A stretch of 64,000 nt of DNA from Massilia rhizosphaerae. GTDB lineage: Bacteria > Pseudomonadota > Gammaproteobacteria > Burkholderiales > Burkholderiaceae_D. The position numbers and the translations under genes were made by a program. The stretch spans positions 89,170 to 153,169 of the forward strand of contig NZ_JADKYX010000015.1 in NCBI RefSeq assembly GCF_016093545.1, in the 5' to 3' direction. The notes beneath the pieces are model-generated. The model was not told the origin of the DNA, did no database searches, and worked only from the letters and a program-made list of their open reading frames with translations. Positions 9,037 through 19,594 of the stretch are shown here, piece by piece. Every line of letters starts with the position of its first letter. Within the stretch, counting starts at the first letter, position 1.

Positions 9037-9430
9037 TTGCCACTCCCTGTGGATGTTATAACTGGCTGGCCGCGTGCGATTCAGTGTCTTGTTGCAATGG
9101 GTTGGCGGTGTCCCATGCGCCGGATGCGATTGCAATGTACAAATGCGTATGCTTTGCGAATATATTGAACAGATATATATTTATCTCAAGCATAGATTCT
9201 CTAAGGCAACGCGGTCAACAAGTAACTGTAAAACGTTGTAGCGAAATTGCCGACTTGATGCCGTCAAGATGGCGCCAATTCTGGCATCCCTCGGAATGGG
9301 AATTGTGCGCTGCAACGCCCGCGCATATGCTAGTGTCCGTTGCCTTTCGGATTTGCTGCACATGTGTCAACATCCGACACTGTGCCGCGACCGCCGTCCG
9401 GCGCCGATTTCCATTTCATTGAGGACGACG
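9037..9430. other. divergent intergenic region
   Basis: This 394-bp region separates the minus-strand secretion operon from the plus-strand polysaccharide genes. It holds an AT-rich core (about 9150-9240, with gaacagatatatatttatc) that is a likely site of divergent promoters. I see no reliable -35/-10 pair, sigma-54 site or small gene. Confidence 0.4.
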
Positions 9431-10417
9431 ATGAGCGCCAAGGTTTTCGTGGTCATAGTGACCTACAACGGGGCCAAGTGGGTGACCCCGTGCTTTTCCA
9501 GCCTGCGCAAGTCGACCGTGCCGCTGCACACGATCGTGATCGACAATGGGTCGCAGGACGATACGCTGGCCCGCATCGCGGCCGACTATCCCGAGGTCGA
9601 GATCGTCAATACGGGCAAGAACCTCGGCTTCGGCAAGGCCAACAATATCGGCATGGAACTGGCCTGGCAGCGCGGTGCGGACTATGTCTTCCTGCTCAAC
9701 CAGGACGCCTGGATCGATCCGGACGCCGTCGAGAAGCTCGTCGACGCCTGCCAAAGGCATCCGGCCTATGGCGTCATCAGCCCGATGCACCTGAACGGCG
9801 CCGGCGACGGCCTCGACTACGGCTTTTCCAATTACATCGGGCCGAACAAGTGCCGGGGCCTGTATTCGGACATCTACCTCGGCCGCGTCAAGGACGTGTA
9901 CGACGTCGGCTTCGTGAACGCCGCCGCCTGGATGATGACGCGCGAATGCGTGGAACGGGTGGGGGGCTTCAGCCCGTCGTTCTTCCATTACGGCGAGGAC
10001 GACAATTACACGCAGCGCCTGCAATTCCACAAGCTCAAGCTGGGCGTCCTGCCCACGTCGCGCATCTATCACGATCGCGAGCAGCGCCCGCCCAGCAAAT
10101 TCTTCGAGTCCGGCGAGACCTTCCGGCGCGAAGTCATCGCGCGCAGCTCGAACCCGAACGCGAATTTCTCGTTCGGCCGCGAATGGGTGTCCGTGTGCGC
10201 TCACCTCGGCTATGCGCTGGCGCGCGTCAATGCGTCGGAAGTCAAACTGCAACTGGCCAAGATCCGCCTGCTGGCGGGCATCGACAAGGCGGCAATCCGC
10301 GCCAACCGCGAGCGCAGCAAGACGGGGCGCGCCGCATTCCTGGACCTGGATGCCGGCGGCCGCGCCCAAACGCCGCGTGCCGCGCCCGGTCTCGCGGTCG
10401 AGCACCAGCCCGGATGA
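9431..10417 (+). CDS. family 2 glycosyltransferase (rhamnosyltransferase-like)
   Basis: ATG 9431 is preceded by GAGGA at good spacing. The 328-residue product has a GT-A fold: VVIVTYNG at the N terminus, IVIDNGSQDDT, NLGFGKANN and a metal-binding region FLLNQDAWIDP, with FFHYGEDDNYTQR further on as the acceptor/catalytic region. It is most like WbbL-type rhamnosyl or related GT2 enzymes, acting at the cytoplasmic membrane on lipid-linked sugars. It precedes the UDP-sugar dehydrogenase and epsB, so it probably adds a residue in the same exopolysaccharide. The donor sugar cannot be read from the sequence. Confidence 0.85.
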   Translation: MSAKVFVVIVTYNGAKWVTPCFSSLRKSTVPLHTIVIDNGSQDDTLARIAADYPEVEIVNTGKNLGFGKANNIGMELAWQRGADYVFLLNQDAWIDPDAVEKLVDACQRHPAYGVISPMHLNGAGDGLDYGFSNYIGPNKCRGLYSDIYLGRVKDVYDVGFVNAAAWMMTRECVERVGGFSPSFFHYGEDDNYTQRLQFHKLKLGVLPTSRIYHDREQRPPSKFFESGETFRREVIARSSNPNANFSFGREWVSVCAHLGYALARVNASEVKLQLAKIRLLAGIDKAAIRANRERSKTGRAAFLDLDAGGRAQTPRAAPGLAVEHQPG

Positions 10418-10813
10418 GATGGTGGAATTGTCACGCTTTACCCTAAAGGCATAACATTACGACAAGTTACGAGCGTTCAATAACCATGCTTACAACACTC
10501 CGGATCATCCTGATAAGGTAGTGCTTGCCTCTTTTGACCGCACCCACTTATTCTGCTGTTCTCGGGGCGCTTCGTTTCATGCGCACGGTATGTCTTGTTG
10601 CTAACTTGTAATCGATAAAATGTTATTATCTCATCAGCACGGCGGTGAGGATTGGTGAACATTGGTTGGACTACCGCGGCGTGAGCGATGCTCTGCAACT
10701 GTTGATGATTAGATCGTCGTTGTCATAAATGCAACGGCAACTTGTCGAGCATGCAGACGTTTCCGTGCTAATCAAAAGTTATCGTAATAGCAATCATGCG
10801 GAACGGAATCAAT
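10418..10813. other. intergenic region upstream of the UDP-sugar dehydrogenase
   Basis: This 396-bp region is clearly richer in A+T than its neighbours, especially 10595-10640 (gtaatcgataaaatgttatta), where a promoter for the dehydrogenase is likely. I found no intrinsic terminator with a T-tract, no sigma-54 site with TTGC, and no convincing small gene. Confidence 0.35.
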
Positions 10814-12103
<1,290 letters not shown>

Positions 12104-12120
12104 TGTAATGCCGTAATGCC

Positions 12121-12148
12121 GGCATCCGCGACTCCTGTCGCGGATGCC
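12121..12148 (+). terminator. hairpin after the UDP-sugar dehydrogenase gene
   Basis: GGCATCCGCGAC and GTCGCGGATGCC form a perfect 12-bp stem with a TCCT loop, 17 bp after the stop codon. No T-tract follows, so it may be a 3'-end stabiliser or a weak terminator. Confidence 0.55.
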
Positions 12149-12354
12149 ATGACTATTCACTAGGTCGTGCCGAGGGCAGGCCGCTTGGTCCCCGAGCCTT
12201 GCCGTTTCGCATGCAATGATGACAATGACAGTTCCTGGCTATTCTCGGCCTTATTTTATTTCCTTGAGTCAAAAGCTTTCGGGAACGCGTACGCGTATCC
12301 CGGGTCAACCGTTGTTTGTGCAAGTCAGCAATAACTGCTACACCGGAGGCAACT

Positions 12355-13767
12355 GTGCTTAGGATTTCTAATCACTATGTGTCGAAGATCGTATTCGTCC
12401 TGCTGTTCGTCGAAGTGTTGGTACTGCTCGGCGCGGTCTACATCGGCGCGGCGGTGCGGTTCATGGAATTGGGCCAGAACGCCGGCCTGCCCAGCATCGG
12501 CCATCTCGACCACTTCTTCACGTCCGCCATCGCCTTTACCGCAGCGATCATCTTCAGCATGAGCGCGATGGGGATGTACCAGCTCGACTTCAACGAGGGC
12601 CTGCGCCATCCGTTCTTCATGAAGCTGATGCCGTCGTTCCTGATGGGCTTCCTGATCCTGACGCTCGTGTTCTACGTGGCGCCGGACCTGTACTTCGGAC
12701 GCGGCATCATGGCGCTCGTGTTCGGCATCGCCGCCGGCGGCATCTTCCTGGCCCGCATGGTGTTCTTCAAGTCGTCCGAACTGCGCTTCCTGGAAACCCG
12801 CATCCTGTTCCTGGGCAGCGGTCCGCTGGCCAAGGAATGCAGCGACCTGGCCCTGCAGAGCGCCAGCTACCACCGCTACAACATCGCCGGTTTCGTGCCG
12901 ACGCCGACCGAAGAATTGTGCGTGCCGTCGACCAGCCTCCTGAAATCGCGCGAGGGCGAGTCGCTCGTCGCGCTGGCGCGCCAGTACAACGTCGAGGAAA
13001 TCGTCGTCTCCGTGCAGAACCGCCGCGGCGGCTTCCCCATCAAGGATCTGCTCGAGTGCAAGCTGCAGGGCTTCAAGGTCACGGACGCCGCCACGTTCTT
13101 CGAGCGCGAGACGTGCCAGATCCGCGTCGATTCGCTGCAGCCGTCGTGGCTCGTGTTCGGCGGCGGCTTCGACCAGAGCTTCGTGCGCACGTTCATGAAG
13201 CGCAGCTTCGACATCGTCTGCAGCCTGATCATCATGGTGCTGACCTTGCCGCTGATGCTGCTGGCGGCGCTGGCCGTCAAGCTGGAAGACCGCGGTCCCG
13301 TGTTCTATTCGCAGGAGCGGGTCGGCAAGGACGGCGTCACGTTCTTCGTCCACAAATTCCGCAGCATGCGCACGGACGCCGAAAAGGGCGGCAAGCCGCA
13401 ATGGGCGCAGCAGAACGATCCGCGCATCACGCGCGTCGGCAATTTCATGCGCAAGACGCGCATCGACGAGTTGCCGCAGGTGCTCAACGTGCTCAAGGGC
13501 GACATGTCGTTCGTGGGCCCGCGCCCCGAGCGCCAGTATTTCGTCGACCAGCTGATCGAAGTGGTCCCGTATTACAACGTGCGCCACAGCGTCAAGCCGG
13601 GCATCACCGGCTGGGCCCAGGTGCGCTACGGCTACGGGTCGTCGGCCGAGGACGCGCTGCAGAAGCTGCAGTACGATCTGTACTACGTGAAGAACAACAG
13701 CCTGTTCCTGGACGTTCTGATCCTGATCGATACGCTCAAGGTCGTCCTGTTCCGCAGCGGACGCTGA
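12355..13767 (+). CDS. epsB: EpsB, PEP-CTERM-type priming sugar transferase
   Basis: The protein would transfer a sugar-1-phosphate from a nucleotide sugar to undecaprenyl phosphate, the first step of polymer synthesis. GTG 12355 is the start: CCGGAGGCAACT in front is an ideal ribosome site, and the in-frame ATG at 12316 has none. The 470 residues comprise about four N-terminal membrane helices, a Rossmann-like CoA-binding region (ILFLGSGPLA), a fifth helix, and the C-terminal bacterial sugar transferase domain. That domain shows KRSFDIVCSL, PVFYSQERVG, KFRSM, TRIDELPQ, GPRPERQ and KPGITGWAQV. This architecture corresponds to the XrtA-linked EpsB family. prsK begins 66 bp downstream. Confidence 0.92.
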   Translation: MLRISNHYVSKIVFVLLFVEVLVLLGAVYIGAAVRFMELGQNAGLPSIGHLDHFFTSAIAFTAAIIFSMSAMGMYQLDFNEGLRHPFFMKLMPSFLMGFLILTLVFYVAPDLYFGRGIMALVFGIAAGGIFLARMVFFKSSELRFLETRILFLGSGPLAKECSDLALQSASYHRYNIAGFVPTPTEELCVPSTSLLKSREGESLVALARQYNVEEIVVSVQNRRGGFPIKDLLECKLQGFKVTDAATFFERETCQIRVDSLQPSWLVFGGGFDQSFVRTFMKRSFDIVCSLIIMVLTLPLMLLAALAVKLEDRGPVFYSQERVGKDGVTFFVHKFRSMRTDAEKGGKPQWAQQNDPRITRVGNFMRKTRIDELPQVLNVLKGDMSFVGPRPERQYFVDQLIEVVPYYNVRHSVKPGITGWAQVRYGYGSSAEDALQKLQYDLYYVKNNSLFLDVLILIDTLKVVLFRSGR

Positions 13768-13833
13768 TGCTCCCGCGGCTGCCGGCGGGACCGGCGGGCG
13801 GCCGCGCATGTCCACCGAATCCTGCCCAGTAAC

Positions 13834-15933
13834 GTGATCAATATCGCTGCTTCCAGCTACGCACTGGCCGCCATCGGCTTCCTGGCGCTGGGCCTGTCGG
13901 TCCTGTCGGGCTGGCGCGGCCGTGCCCAGCGCGGCACGCTGAGCGCCGCCTGCCTGGCGACGGCCGCGTGGGCCGCGGCGCTGGGCCTGGACGCGGCGCG
14001 GCAGATCCTGTGGAACACGGGCACCGCCGCGCTCGAGGTGTTGCGCGACGGCGCCTGGTCGCTGTTCCTCGTGGCGCTGCTCGGTCACTGGCGGGAGGAG
14101 TCGGACGGCACGGCCGCGCGCCTGATCTTCGGCCGCTTCCACGCGCCGCGCCCGTCGTTGCTGGCCGCGGGCTGCGTCTACCTGCTGGTGCTGGCCGGCG
14201 TCGGCGCCGCCCACTGGAACGGCGACCTGCTGCCGGTGCTCGGCCTGCCGCTGCTGATCGGCTATGTCGGGCTGTCCGTGTACGGGATGCTGCTCGTCGA
14301 GCAGGTCTACCGCAACAAGACCATCGAGGAGCGCTGGGCGATCAAGTTCGCGTGCCTGGGCATCGGCGGCATGTTCGCCTACGACTTCTACATGTACAGC
14401 AACGCGCTGCTGTTCCGCAAACTGAGCCCGGACCTGTGGACGGCGCGCGGCTTCGTCAACGCGCTGACCGTGCCGCTGCTGGCGCTGTCGATCACGCGCC
14501 GCAAGTCGTGGACGACGTCGTTCGCCGTGTCGCGCCGCGTCGTGTTCCATTCGGCCGCGCTGTTCGGTTCCGCGATCTACCTGCTGGCCATGGGATCGGT
14601 GGGCTACTACCTGCGCTATGTCGGCGGCAGCTGGGGCACGGTGATGCAGACCGGCTTCCTGTTCGGCGCCATTTCGCTGCTGGGCGTGATCCTGTTCTCC
14701 GGCACGGCGCGTTCCTGGCTGAAGGTCTCGATCAGCAAGCATTTTTTTCGCTATAACTACGATTACCGCGAAGAGTGGATGCGCTTCACGCGCACGCTGT
14801 CCGAGCGCGGCCCGCACCTGGGCGAGCGCGCCATCCAGGCGCTGGCCACCCTCGTCGAAAGCCCCGGCGGCACGCTGTGGCAGCGCGATGCCGGCGGCCG
14901 CTTTACCGTGATGGCGAGCTGGCAGGCGCCGGACACCCGCGTGGCGGAGGCGGCCAACGCGCCGTTCTGCCGCTTCCTGGAAAGCACGCAGTGGGTCGTC
15001 GACGTCGACGAATACGTCGAGCGTCCCGACAAATACGAAGGACTCGCGCTGCCCGACTGGCTGCTGGACACGCCGCGCCGCTGGCTCGTCGTGCCGCTGA
15101 TGCTGCAGGAAAAACTGTTCGGCTTCGTCGTGCTGCAGCGCGCGCGCAGTCCTCTGAAGCTGAACTGGGAAATCATCGACCTGCTGGAGATCGCCGGCAG
15201 CCAGGCCGCCAGCTATCTCGCGCAGGAAGACGCGGCCAATGCGCTGATGGTGGCGCGCCAGTTCGAGTCGTTCAACCGCATGTCGACGTTCGTCGTGCAC
15301 GACCTCAAGAACCTCGTCGCCCAGCTGTCGCTGATGAACGCGAACGCGGAGAAGCACAAGGACAATCCCGAATTCCAGCGCGACATGCTGGAGACCCTGA
15401 ACCACTCCGTGCAGAAGATGAAGCTGCTGCTGCAAAAGCTGTCGCGCAGCGAGAATGCCGAGAAGCCGCTGCCGCTGGCCGTCGACGCCGTCGTGCGCCA
15501 GGCGCTGGCCTTGAAGAGCGCGTTCGAACCGCATCCGCAGCTGCTCGTCGAGCAGGCCGGATTGCTGGTGCTGGCCGACCGCGAGCGCCTCGAGCGCGTG
15601 CTGGGCCACCTGATCCAGAACGCGATCGAAGCGACGCCGCGCGACGGCCACGTGATCATCCGCGTGGGCCCGGCGGCCGCCCGCGGCGACGCCGTCGAAG
15701 TCGAGATCGCGGACACCGGCGAAGGCATGACCGAGGAATTCATCCGCGAGCGCCTGTTCAAGCCGTTCGACTCGACCAAGTCGGCCGGCATGGGCATCGG
15801 CGTGTTCGAGAGCCGCGAATACATCACCGAACTGGGTGGGGCGCTGGAAGTGACCAGCCAGCCCATGCTCGGCACAACGTTCAAGGTCGTCCTGCCGCTG
15901 CACCGCGTGGCGGCGGCCGCGACGATCGCCTGA
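13834..15933 (+). CDS. prsK: PrsK, XrtA/PEP-CTERM-associated sensor histidine kinase
   Basis: The GTG at 13834 opens a 699-residue protein with about eight N-terminal membrane segments (residues 1-290), a GAF-like domain (about 310-460) and a histidine kinase core. His489 in VVHDLKN is the likely phosphate acceptor; LIQNAIEATP is the N box, DTGEGM and GMGIG the ATP-binding G boxes. It follows epsB and is 11 bp upstream of prsR, the cognate response regulator. In Zoogloea, PrsK/PrsR activates PEP-CTERM genes with sigma-54; the sigma-54 sites in this window fit that. The signal sensed is unknown. Confidence 0.92.
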   Translation: MINIAASSYALAAIGFLALGLSVLSGWRGRAQRGTLSAACLATAAWAAALGLDAARQILWNTGTAALEVLRDGAWSLFLVALLGHWREESDGTAARLIFGRFHAPRPSLLAAGCVYLLVLAGVGAAHWNGDLLPVLGLPLLIGYVGLSVYGMLLVEQVYRNKTIEERWAIKFACLGIGGMFAYDFYMYSNALLFRKLSPDLWTARGFVNALTVPLLALSITRRKSWTTSFAVSRRVVFHSAALFGSAIYLLAMGSVGYYLRYVGGSWGTVMQTGFLFGAISLLGVILFSGTARSWLKVSISKHFFRYNYDYREEWMRFTRTLSERGPHLGERAIQALATLVESPGGTLWQRDAGGRFTVMASWQAPDTRVAEAANAPFCRFLESTQWVVDVDEYVERPDKYEGLALPDWLLDTPRRWLVVPLMLQEKLFGFVVLQRARSPLKLNWEIIDLLEIAGSQAASYLAQEDAANALMVARQFESFNRMSTFVVHDLKNLVAQLSLMNANAEKHKDNPEFQRDMLETLNHSVQKMKLLLQKLSRSENAEKPLPLAVDAVVRQALALKSAFEPHPQLLVEQAGLLVLADRERLERVLGHLIQNAIEATPRDGHVIIRVGPAAARGDAVEVEIADTGEGMTEEFIRERLFKPFDSTKSAGMGIGVFESREYITELGGALEVTSQPMLGTTFKVVLPLHRVAAAATIA

Positions 15934-15944
15934 AAGAAGACACC

Positions 15945-17306
15945 ATGACCCAACCAAAACCCAAGCTGTTGATCATCGAAGACGATCCGGGCCTGCAGAA
16001 GCAGCTGCGCTGGAGCCTGGATGCGTACGACGTCGTGGTGGCCGGCGACCGCGAGGCGGCGCTGGCGCAGATACGCCGCCACGAGCCGCCCGTGTGCACG
16101 ATGGACCTGGGCCTGCCGCCCGATCCGGACGGTTCCACCGAAGGCCTGGCGACCTTGCAGCAGATTCTGGCGCTGGCGCCGGACACGCGCGTGATCGTCC
16201 TGACGGGCAACCAGGATCACGCCAACGCCGTCAAGGCGATCGGCATGGGCGCCTACGATTTCCACCAGAAGCCGGTCGACCCGGAAGTGCTGAACCTCGT
16301 GATCCAGCGCGCCTTCTTCCTGCACAACCTGCAGCAGGAAAACCGCCGAATGCAGCAGTCGCAAGCCGATTCGCCGCTGGCCGGCGTGATCTCGCGCGAC
16401 CCCGGCATGCTGAAGGTCTGCCGCACCATCGAGAAGGTGGCGCCGACGTCGGCCTCCGTCATGCTGCTGGGCGAATCGGGCACCGGCAAGGAGGTGCTGG
16501 CGCGCGCCATCCACGCGCTGTCGCCGCGCGCCAAGGAGCGCTTCATGGCGATCAACTGCGCGGCGATTCCGGAAAACCTGCTCGAGAGCGAGTTGTTCGG
16601 CTACGAAAAGGGCGCCTTCACGGGCGCCGCCAAGCAGACCAAGGGCAAGGTGGAGCTGGCCCACGGCGGCACATTCTTCCTCGACGAGGTGGGCGACCTG
16701 CCGATGGCGCTGCAGGCCAAGCTGCTGCGCTTCCTGCAGGAGCGCGTGATCGAGCGCATCGGCGGCCACGAGGAGATCCCCGTCGACGTGCGCATCGTGT
16801 GCGCCACGCACCAGAAACTGAAGGACCTGTGCGCACAGGGCCGCTTCCGCGAGGACTTGTATTACCGCCTGTCGGAAATCGTCGTGACGATCCCGCCGCT
16901 GCGCCAGAGAGATGGCGATGCCGCGCTGCTCGCGCATCACTTCAAGAACAAGTTCTGCGCGCAGGAATCGCGCGCGTCGCTGCACTTCGCGCCGGACGCG
17001 CTGGCCGCGATCGAAGCCTATCAATGGCCGGGCAATGTGCGCGAGATGGAGAACTGCATCAAGCGCGCCGTCATCATGGCCGACGCGAACACCATCGTCG
17101 CCGACGACCTGGGCCTGCCCGACACGGGCGCCGAGGAAGAGCCGCTGAACCTGCGCCAGGTGCGCGACGAGGCGGAATACAAAGCCATCGCGCGCGCGCT
17201 GGCGCGCACCGACGGGAACATCGTCAAGGCGTCCGAGATGCTGGGCGTGAGCAGGCCGACCTTGTACGACCTGATGGGACGCCACGGCATCAAGGCCAGC
17301 GCGTGA
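15945..17306 (+). CDS. prsR: PrsR, sigma-54-dependent response regulator
   Basis: The 453-residue protein has a receiver domain (Asp54 in TMDLGLPP as phosphate acceptor, Lys in the FHQKPVD strand), an AAA+ sigma-54 activation domain and a C-terminal Fis-type helix-turn-helix (ASEMLGVSRPTLYDLM). The AAA+ domain shows GESGTGKE (Walker A), GAFTGA at about 223-228 for sigma-54 contact, and GGTFFLDEVGDL (Walker B). The presence of GAFTGA means it should activate GG-N10-GC promoters, such as those found before the PEP-CTERM gene and before the HPr-rel-A cassette. It is 11 bp after prsK and overlaps the following beta-helix gene by GTGA. Confidence 0.93.
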   Translation: MTQPKPKLLIIEDDPGLQKQLRWSLDAYDVVVAGDREAALAQIRRHEPPVCTMDLGLPPDPDGSTEGLATLQQILALAPDTRVIVLTGNQDHANAVKAIGMGAYDFHQKPVDPEVLNLVIQRAFFLHNLQQENRRMQQSQADSPLAGVISRDPGMLKVCRTIEKVAPTSASVMLLGESGTGKEVLARAIHALSPRAKERFMAINCAAIPENLLESELFGYEKGAFTGAAKQTKGKVELAHGGTFFLDEVGDLPMALQAKLLRFLQERVIERIGGHEEIPVDVRIVCATHQKLKDLCAQGRFREDLYYRLSEIVVTIPPLRQRDGDAALLAHHFKNKFCAQESRASLHFAPDALAAIEAYQWPGNVREMENCIKRAVIMADANTIVADDLGLPDTGAEEEPLNLRQVRDEAEYKAIARALARTDGNIVKASEMLGVSRPTLYDLMGRHGIKASA

Positions 17307-18748
17307 CGGTGCGCAGGCTGGCGCGCCGCGGCCTGCTCGCGGCGGGCGTCGCCGCCGTCGTGGCGGGCGGCGCGTTGCTGGCCGCCGTCGACCACCTCGG
17401 CCTCGCGCCGCGCACGCTCGCACCCTATATCGAAAAGCGCAGCAGCGGCCACAACCCGGTCATCGTCGGCATCGGCCAACGCGTCGGCGCCACCTTGCGG
17501 GCGCTCGACCGCGGACCCGCCGCCGCGCCGCCGCGCCGGCTGGCGCTGAACGTGGGCGCGCAGCCGCGGCCCGCGGGGCAGGATGCCGGCGGCATCCAGG
17601 TCGCCACGCCCGATGCCCTGCGTGCCGCCTTGACGGCCGCGGCGCCGGGCGACGTCATCACGCTCGCTCCCGGCACCTACCGTTTCGAAGGCAAGGGCAT
17701 CGGCATCGCGCGCGCGGGCCGCGCGGACGCGCGCATCGTCGTGCGCGCGGCGCGGCCGGGCACCGTGCACATCGAACTCGAAACGCTCGAAGGCTTCGTC
17801 GTCGGCGCGCCGTACTGGCGCTTCGAGAACCTCGACATCCGCGGCGTGTGCTCGGCCGACGACGACTGCGAACACGCCTTCCACGTCGTCGGCGCCGGCC
17901 ATCACTTCGAGAGCGTCAACAACACGATCCGCGACTTCAACGCGCACATCAAGATCAATGGGCTGGACGGCCGCTACCCGGACGATGGCCTGATCGACCA
18001 CACGACGTTCGCCGCCACGCACGTGCGCGCGACGACGAAGCCGGTGACGCCCATCGACCTCGTCACCGCCAGCGGCTGGACCGTGCGCGCGAACGTCATC
18101 ACCGACTTCGTCAAGCGCGACGGCAACGAGGTCAGTTACGGCGCGTTCGCCAAGGGCGGCGGCCGGAACAATGTATTCGAGCGCAACCTCGTGTGGTGCG
18201 AACAAACGCTGCGCGGGCTGCCGGGACAGCGCGTCGGCCTGTCGCTGGGCGGCGGCGGCACGGGGAAGGAATTCTGCCGCGACGGCCGCTGCATCACGGA
18301 GCAGGAAGGGAGCGTGCTGCGCGCCAACCTGATCGTCGGCTGCTCCGACGCGGGCATCTATTTGAACGGCGCGGCGGCCAGCAAGGTGCTCGACAACACG
18401 CTGCTCGACACGACCGGCATCGACGTGCGTTATCCGACGAGCAGCGCGGTGGTGGACGGCAATCTCGTGGACGGCATCATCCGCGGCCGCGACGGCGGCC
18501 TCGTGCACCTGGGCGACAATCGCACGACGGCGCTGTGGCGGATCTATGCCGGCAGCCATCCGGTGCGCAGCCTGTTCCGCGCGCCGGCATCCGGCGATTT
18601 CGCGTGGCGCGACGGGCCGCCCGTGCGCGACGAGGCCGACGAAGGGGAGCGGCCGGCGGCTGCGCAGGACCTGTGCGGCGCACGCCGCGCGACGCCGGCC
18701 GTGTACGGCGCGTTCGCCCGTTTCACGCCCTGCCTGGCGGCGCCTTAG
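17303..18748 (+). CDS. parallel beta-helix protein, polysaccharide lyase-like, coupled to prsR
   Basis: The GTG start at 17303 overlaps the prsR stop codon (GTGA), so translation is coupled. The 481-residue product begins with a positively charged stretch and one hydrophobic segment (GLLAAGVAAVVAGGALLAAV), so it is exported or membrane-anchored. From about residue 95 it has right-handed beta-helix features: APGDVITLAPGTYRF, PYWRFENLDIRG, NNTIRDFN, NNVFERN, GIYLNGAAASKVLDN. These resemble chondroitinase-B/alginate-lyase-like (PL6-type) folds and other pectate-lyase-like proteins. Polymer trimming or release is an inference from fold and place; catalytic residues cannot be assigned. It ends 3 bp from the convergent hydrolase gene. 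Confidence 0.78.
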   Translation: MTVRRLARRGLLAAGVAAVVAGGALLAAVDHLGLAPRTLAPYIEKRSSGHNPVIVGIGQRVGATLRALDRGPAAAPPRRLALNVGAQPRPAGQDAGGIQVATPDALRAALTAAAPGDVITLAPGTYRFEGKGIGIARAGRADARIVVRAARPGTVHIELETLEGFVVGAPYWRFENLDIRGVCSADDDCEHAFHVVGAGHHFESVNNTIRDFNAHIKINGLDGRYPDDGLIDHTTFAATHVRATTKPVTPIDLVTASGWTVRANVITDFVKRDGNEVSYGAFAKGGGRNNVFERNLVWCEQTLRGLPGQRVGLSLGGGGTGKEFCRDGRCITEQEGSVLRANLIVGCSDAGIYLNGAAASKVLDNTLLDTTGIDVRYPTSSAVVDGNLVDGIIRGRDGGLVHLGDNRTTALWRIYAGSHPVRSLFRAPASGDFAWRDGPPVRDEADEGERPAAAQDLCGARRATPAVYGAFARFTPCLAAP

Positions 18749-18751
18749 GCG

Positions 18752-19594
18752 TCACCACGACACGACCCATTCGCGGGTCCATTCGGCGACCTGGTCGCGC
18801 CACGCGCGGCGCGAAAACGTGTGGTCGGCGTCCTCGATGCGGCGCCAGGACACGCGCGGCGCGGCGAGCAGGCGTTTCCAGGCCGGCGTCGAGCCGGCCA
18901 CGTCGCAGAATTCGCGGCCCGTCAGGTCGGCGCCGCCGATCACGAGGAGCGTGTGGCCGCCGAACGCGTGCAAGCCCTGGCGCATGCGCTCGGGCAGCGC
19001 GGCCGGTCCATCCTGCGCCGCGGCGCGGCCCGCGAACGCGGTGCGCACGAGTTTCAGCATCGACGTGAGGGACCCTGCGTAGTCGAACCGGCCGCGCGCC
19101 AGCTTGCGCCAGAACGCCGGGTCGCGCAGGCGGTCGCGGTAGTGGTGTTTCAAGGTCGTGCGGGCGACGCCGTCGTCCGTGCGCACCCATGGGTTCAGCA
19201 GCACGAGGCCGCGCACCCGCGCATCGCCCGGCGCATACATCGCGGCCGCCGAGGCGCCGTCGCACAGGCCCCACAGCACGACGTCGGCGAGGCCCGGCAC
19301 CGCGTCCACGAACGCGTCGAGCGCGGCGCGGATGTCGTCCTGGATCGTTTCGAAATCGCGCTCCTCGCCGTCGCTGTCGCCCATGCCGCGGTAATCGAAG
19401 CGCATGGCGGCGATGCCGTGCGCGGCCAGGTGGCGCGCCAGCAGGGCGAACTGGCGGTGGCTGCCGACGCGGTATTGCGGACCGCCGACGACGATCAGCA
19501 CGCCGCGCGCGCACGGCGCCGCCGGCACGGAGGCGATGCCGACGAGCGCGTCGCCGCCGCAGCGGAACGACAGGGCGCGTTCTTCATACGGCAT
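18752..19594 (-). CDS. exosortase A-associated hydrolase 1 (alpha/beta fold)
   Basis: The 280-residue protein has an alpha/beta-hydrolase layout: FDYRGMGDSDG, LWGLCDGAS and a late Asp/His region (GGADLTG, EDADHTF). The nucleophile elbow reads G-L-C-D-G, with Cys111 where Ser is normal, so the catalytic residue would be a cysteine if the enzyme is active. It matches the exosortase-A hydrolase-1 family by layout and context. Its start overlaps the end of hydrolase 2 by 11 bp, and both follow an acyl carrier protein gene. Transfer or release of an acyl group carried by the ACP is a plausible but unproven role. Confidence 0.85.
   Translation of the reverse strand: MPYEERALSFRCGGDALVGIASVPAAPCARGVLIVVGGPQYRVGSHRQFALLARHLAAHGIAAMRFDYRGMGDSDGEERDFETIQDDIRAALDAFVDAVPGLADVVLWGLCDGASAAAMYAPGDARVRGLVLLNPWVRTDDGVARTTLKHHYRDRLRDPAFWRKLARGRFDYAGSLTSMLKLVRTAFAGRAAAQDGPAALPERMRQGLHAFGGHTLLVIGGADLTGREFCDVAGSTPAWKRLLAAPRVSWRRIEDADHTFSRRAWRDQVAEWTREWVVSW

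Noticed and set aside
10698..10714. Sigma-54 site TGGTTGGACTACCGCG (GG-N10-GC) before the UDP-sugar dehydrogenase gene.
   Set aside because: Spacing fits, but neither the CAC after GG nor the TT before GC is present, so it is likely chance.
12325..15957. A 1210-codon open frame on the minus strand opposite epsB and prsK.
   Set aside because: It is antisense to two clear genes, is extremely rich in Arg, Gln, His and Ala, and has no recognisable domain; long antisense frames are usual in G+C-rich DNA.
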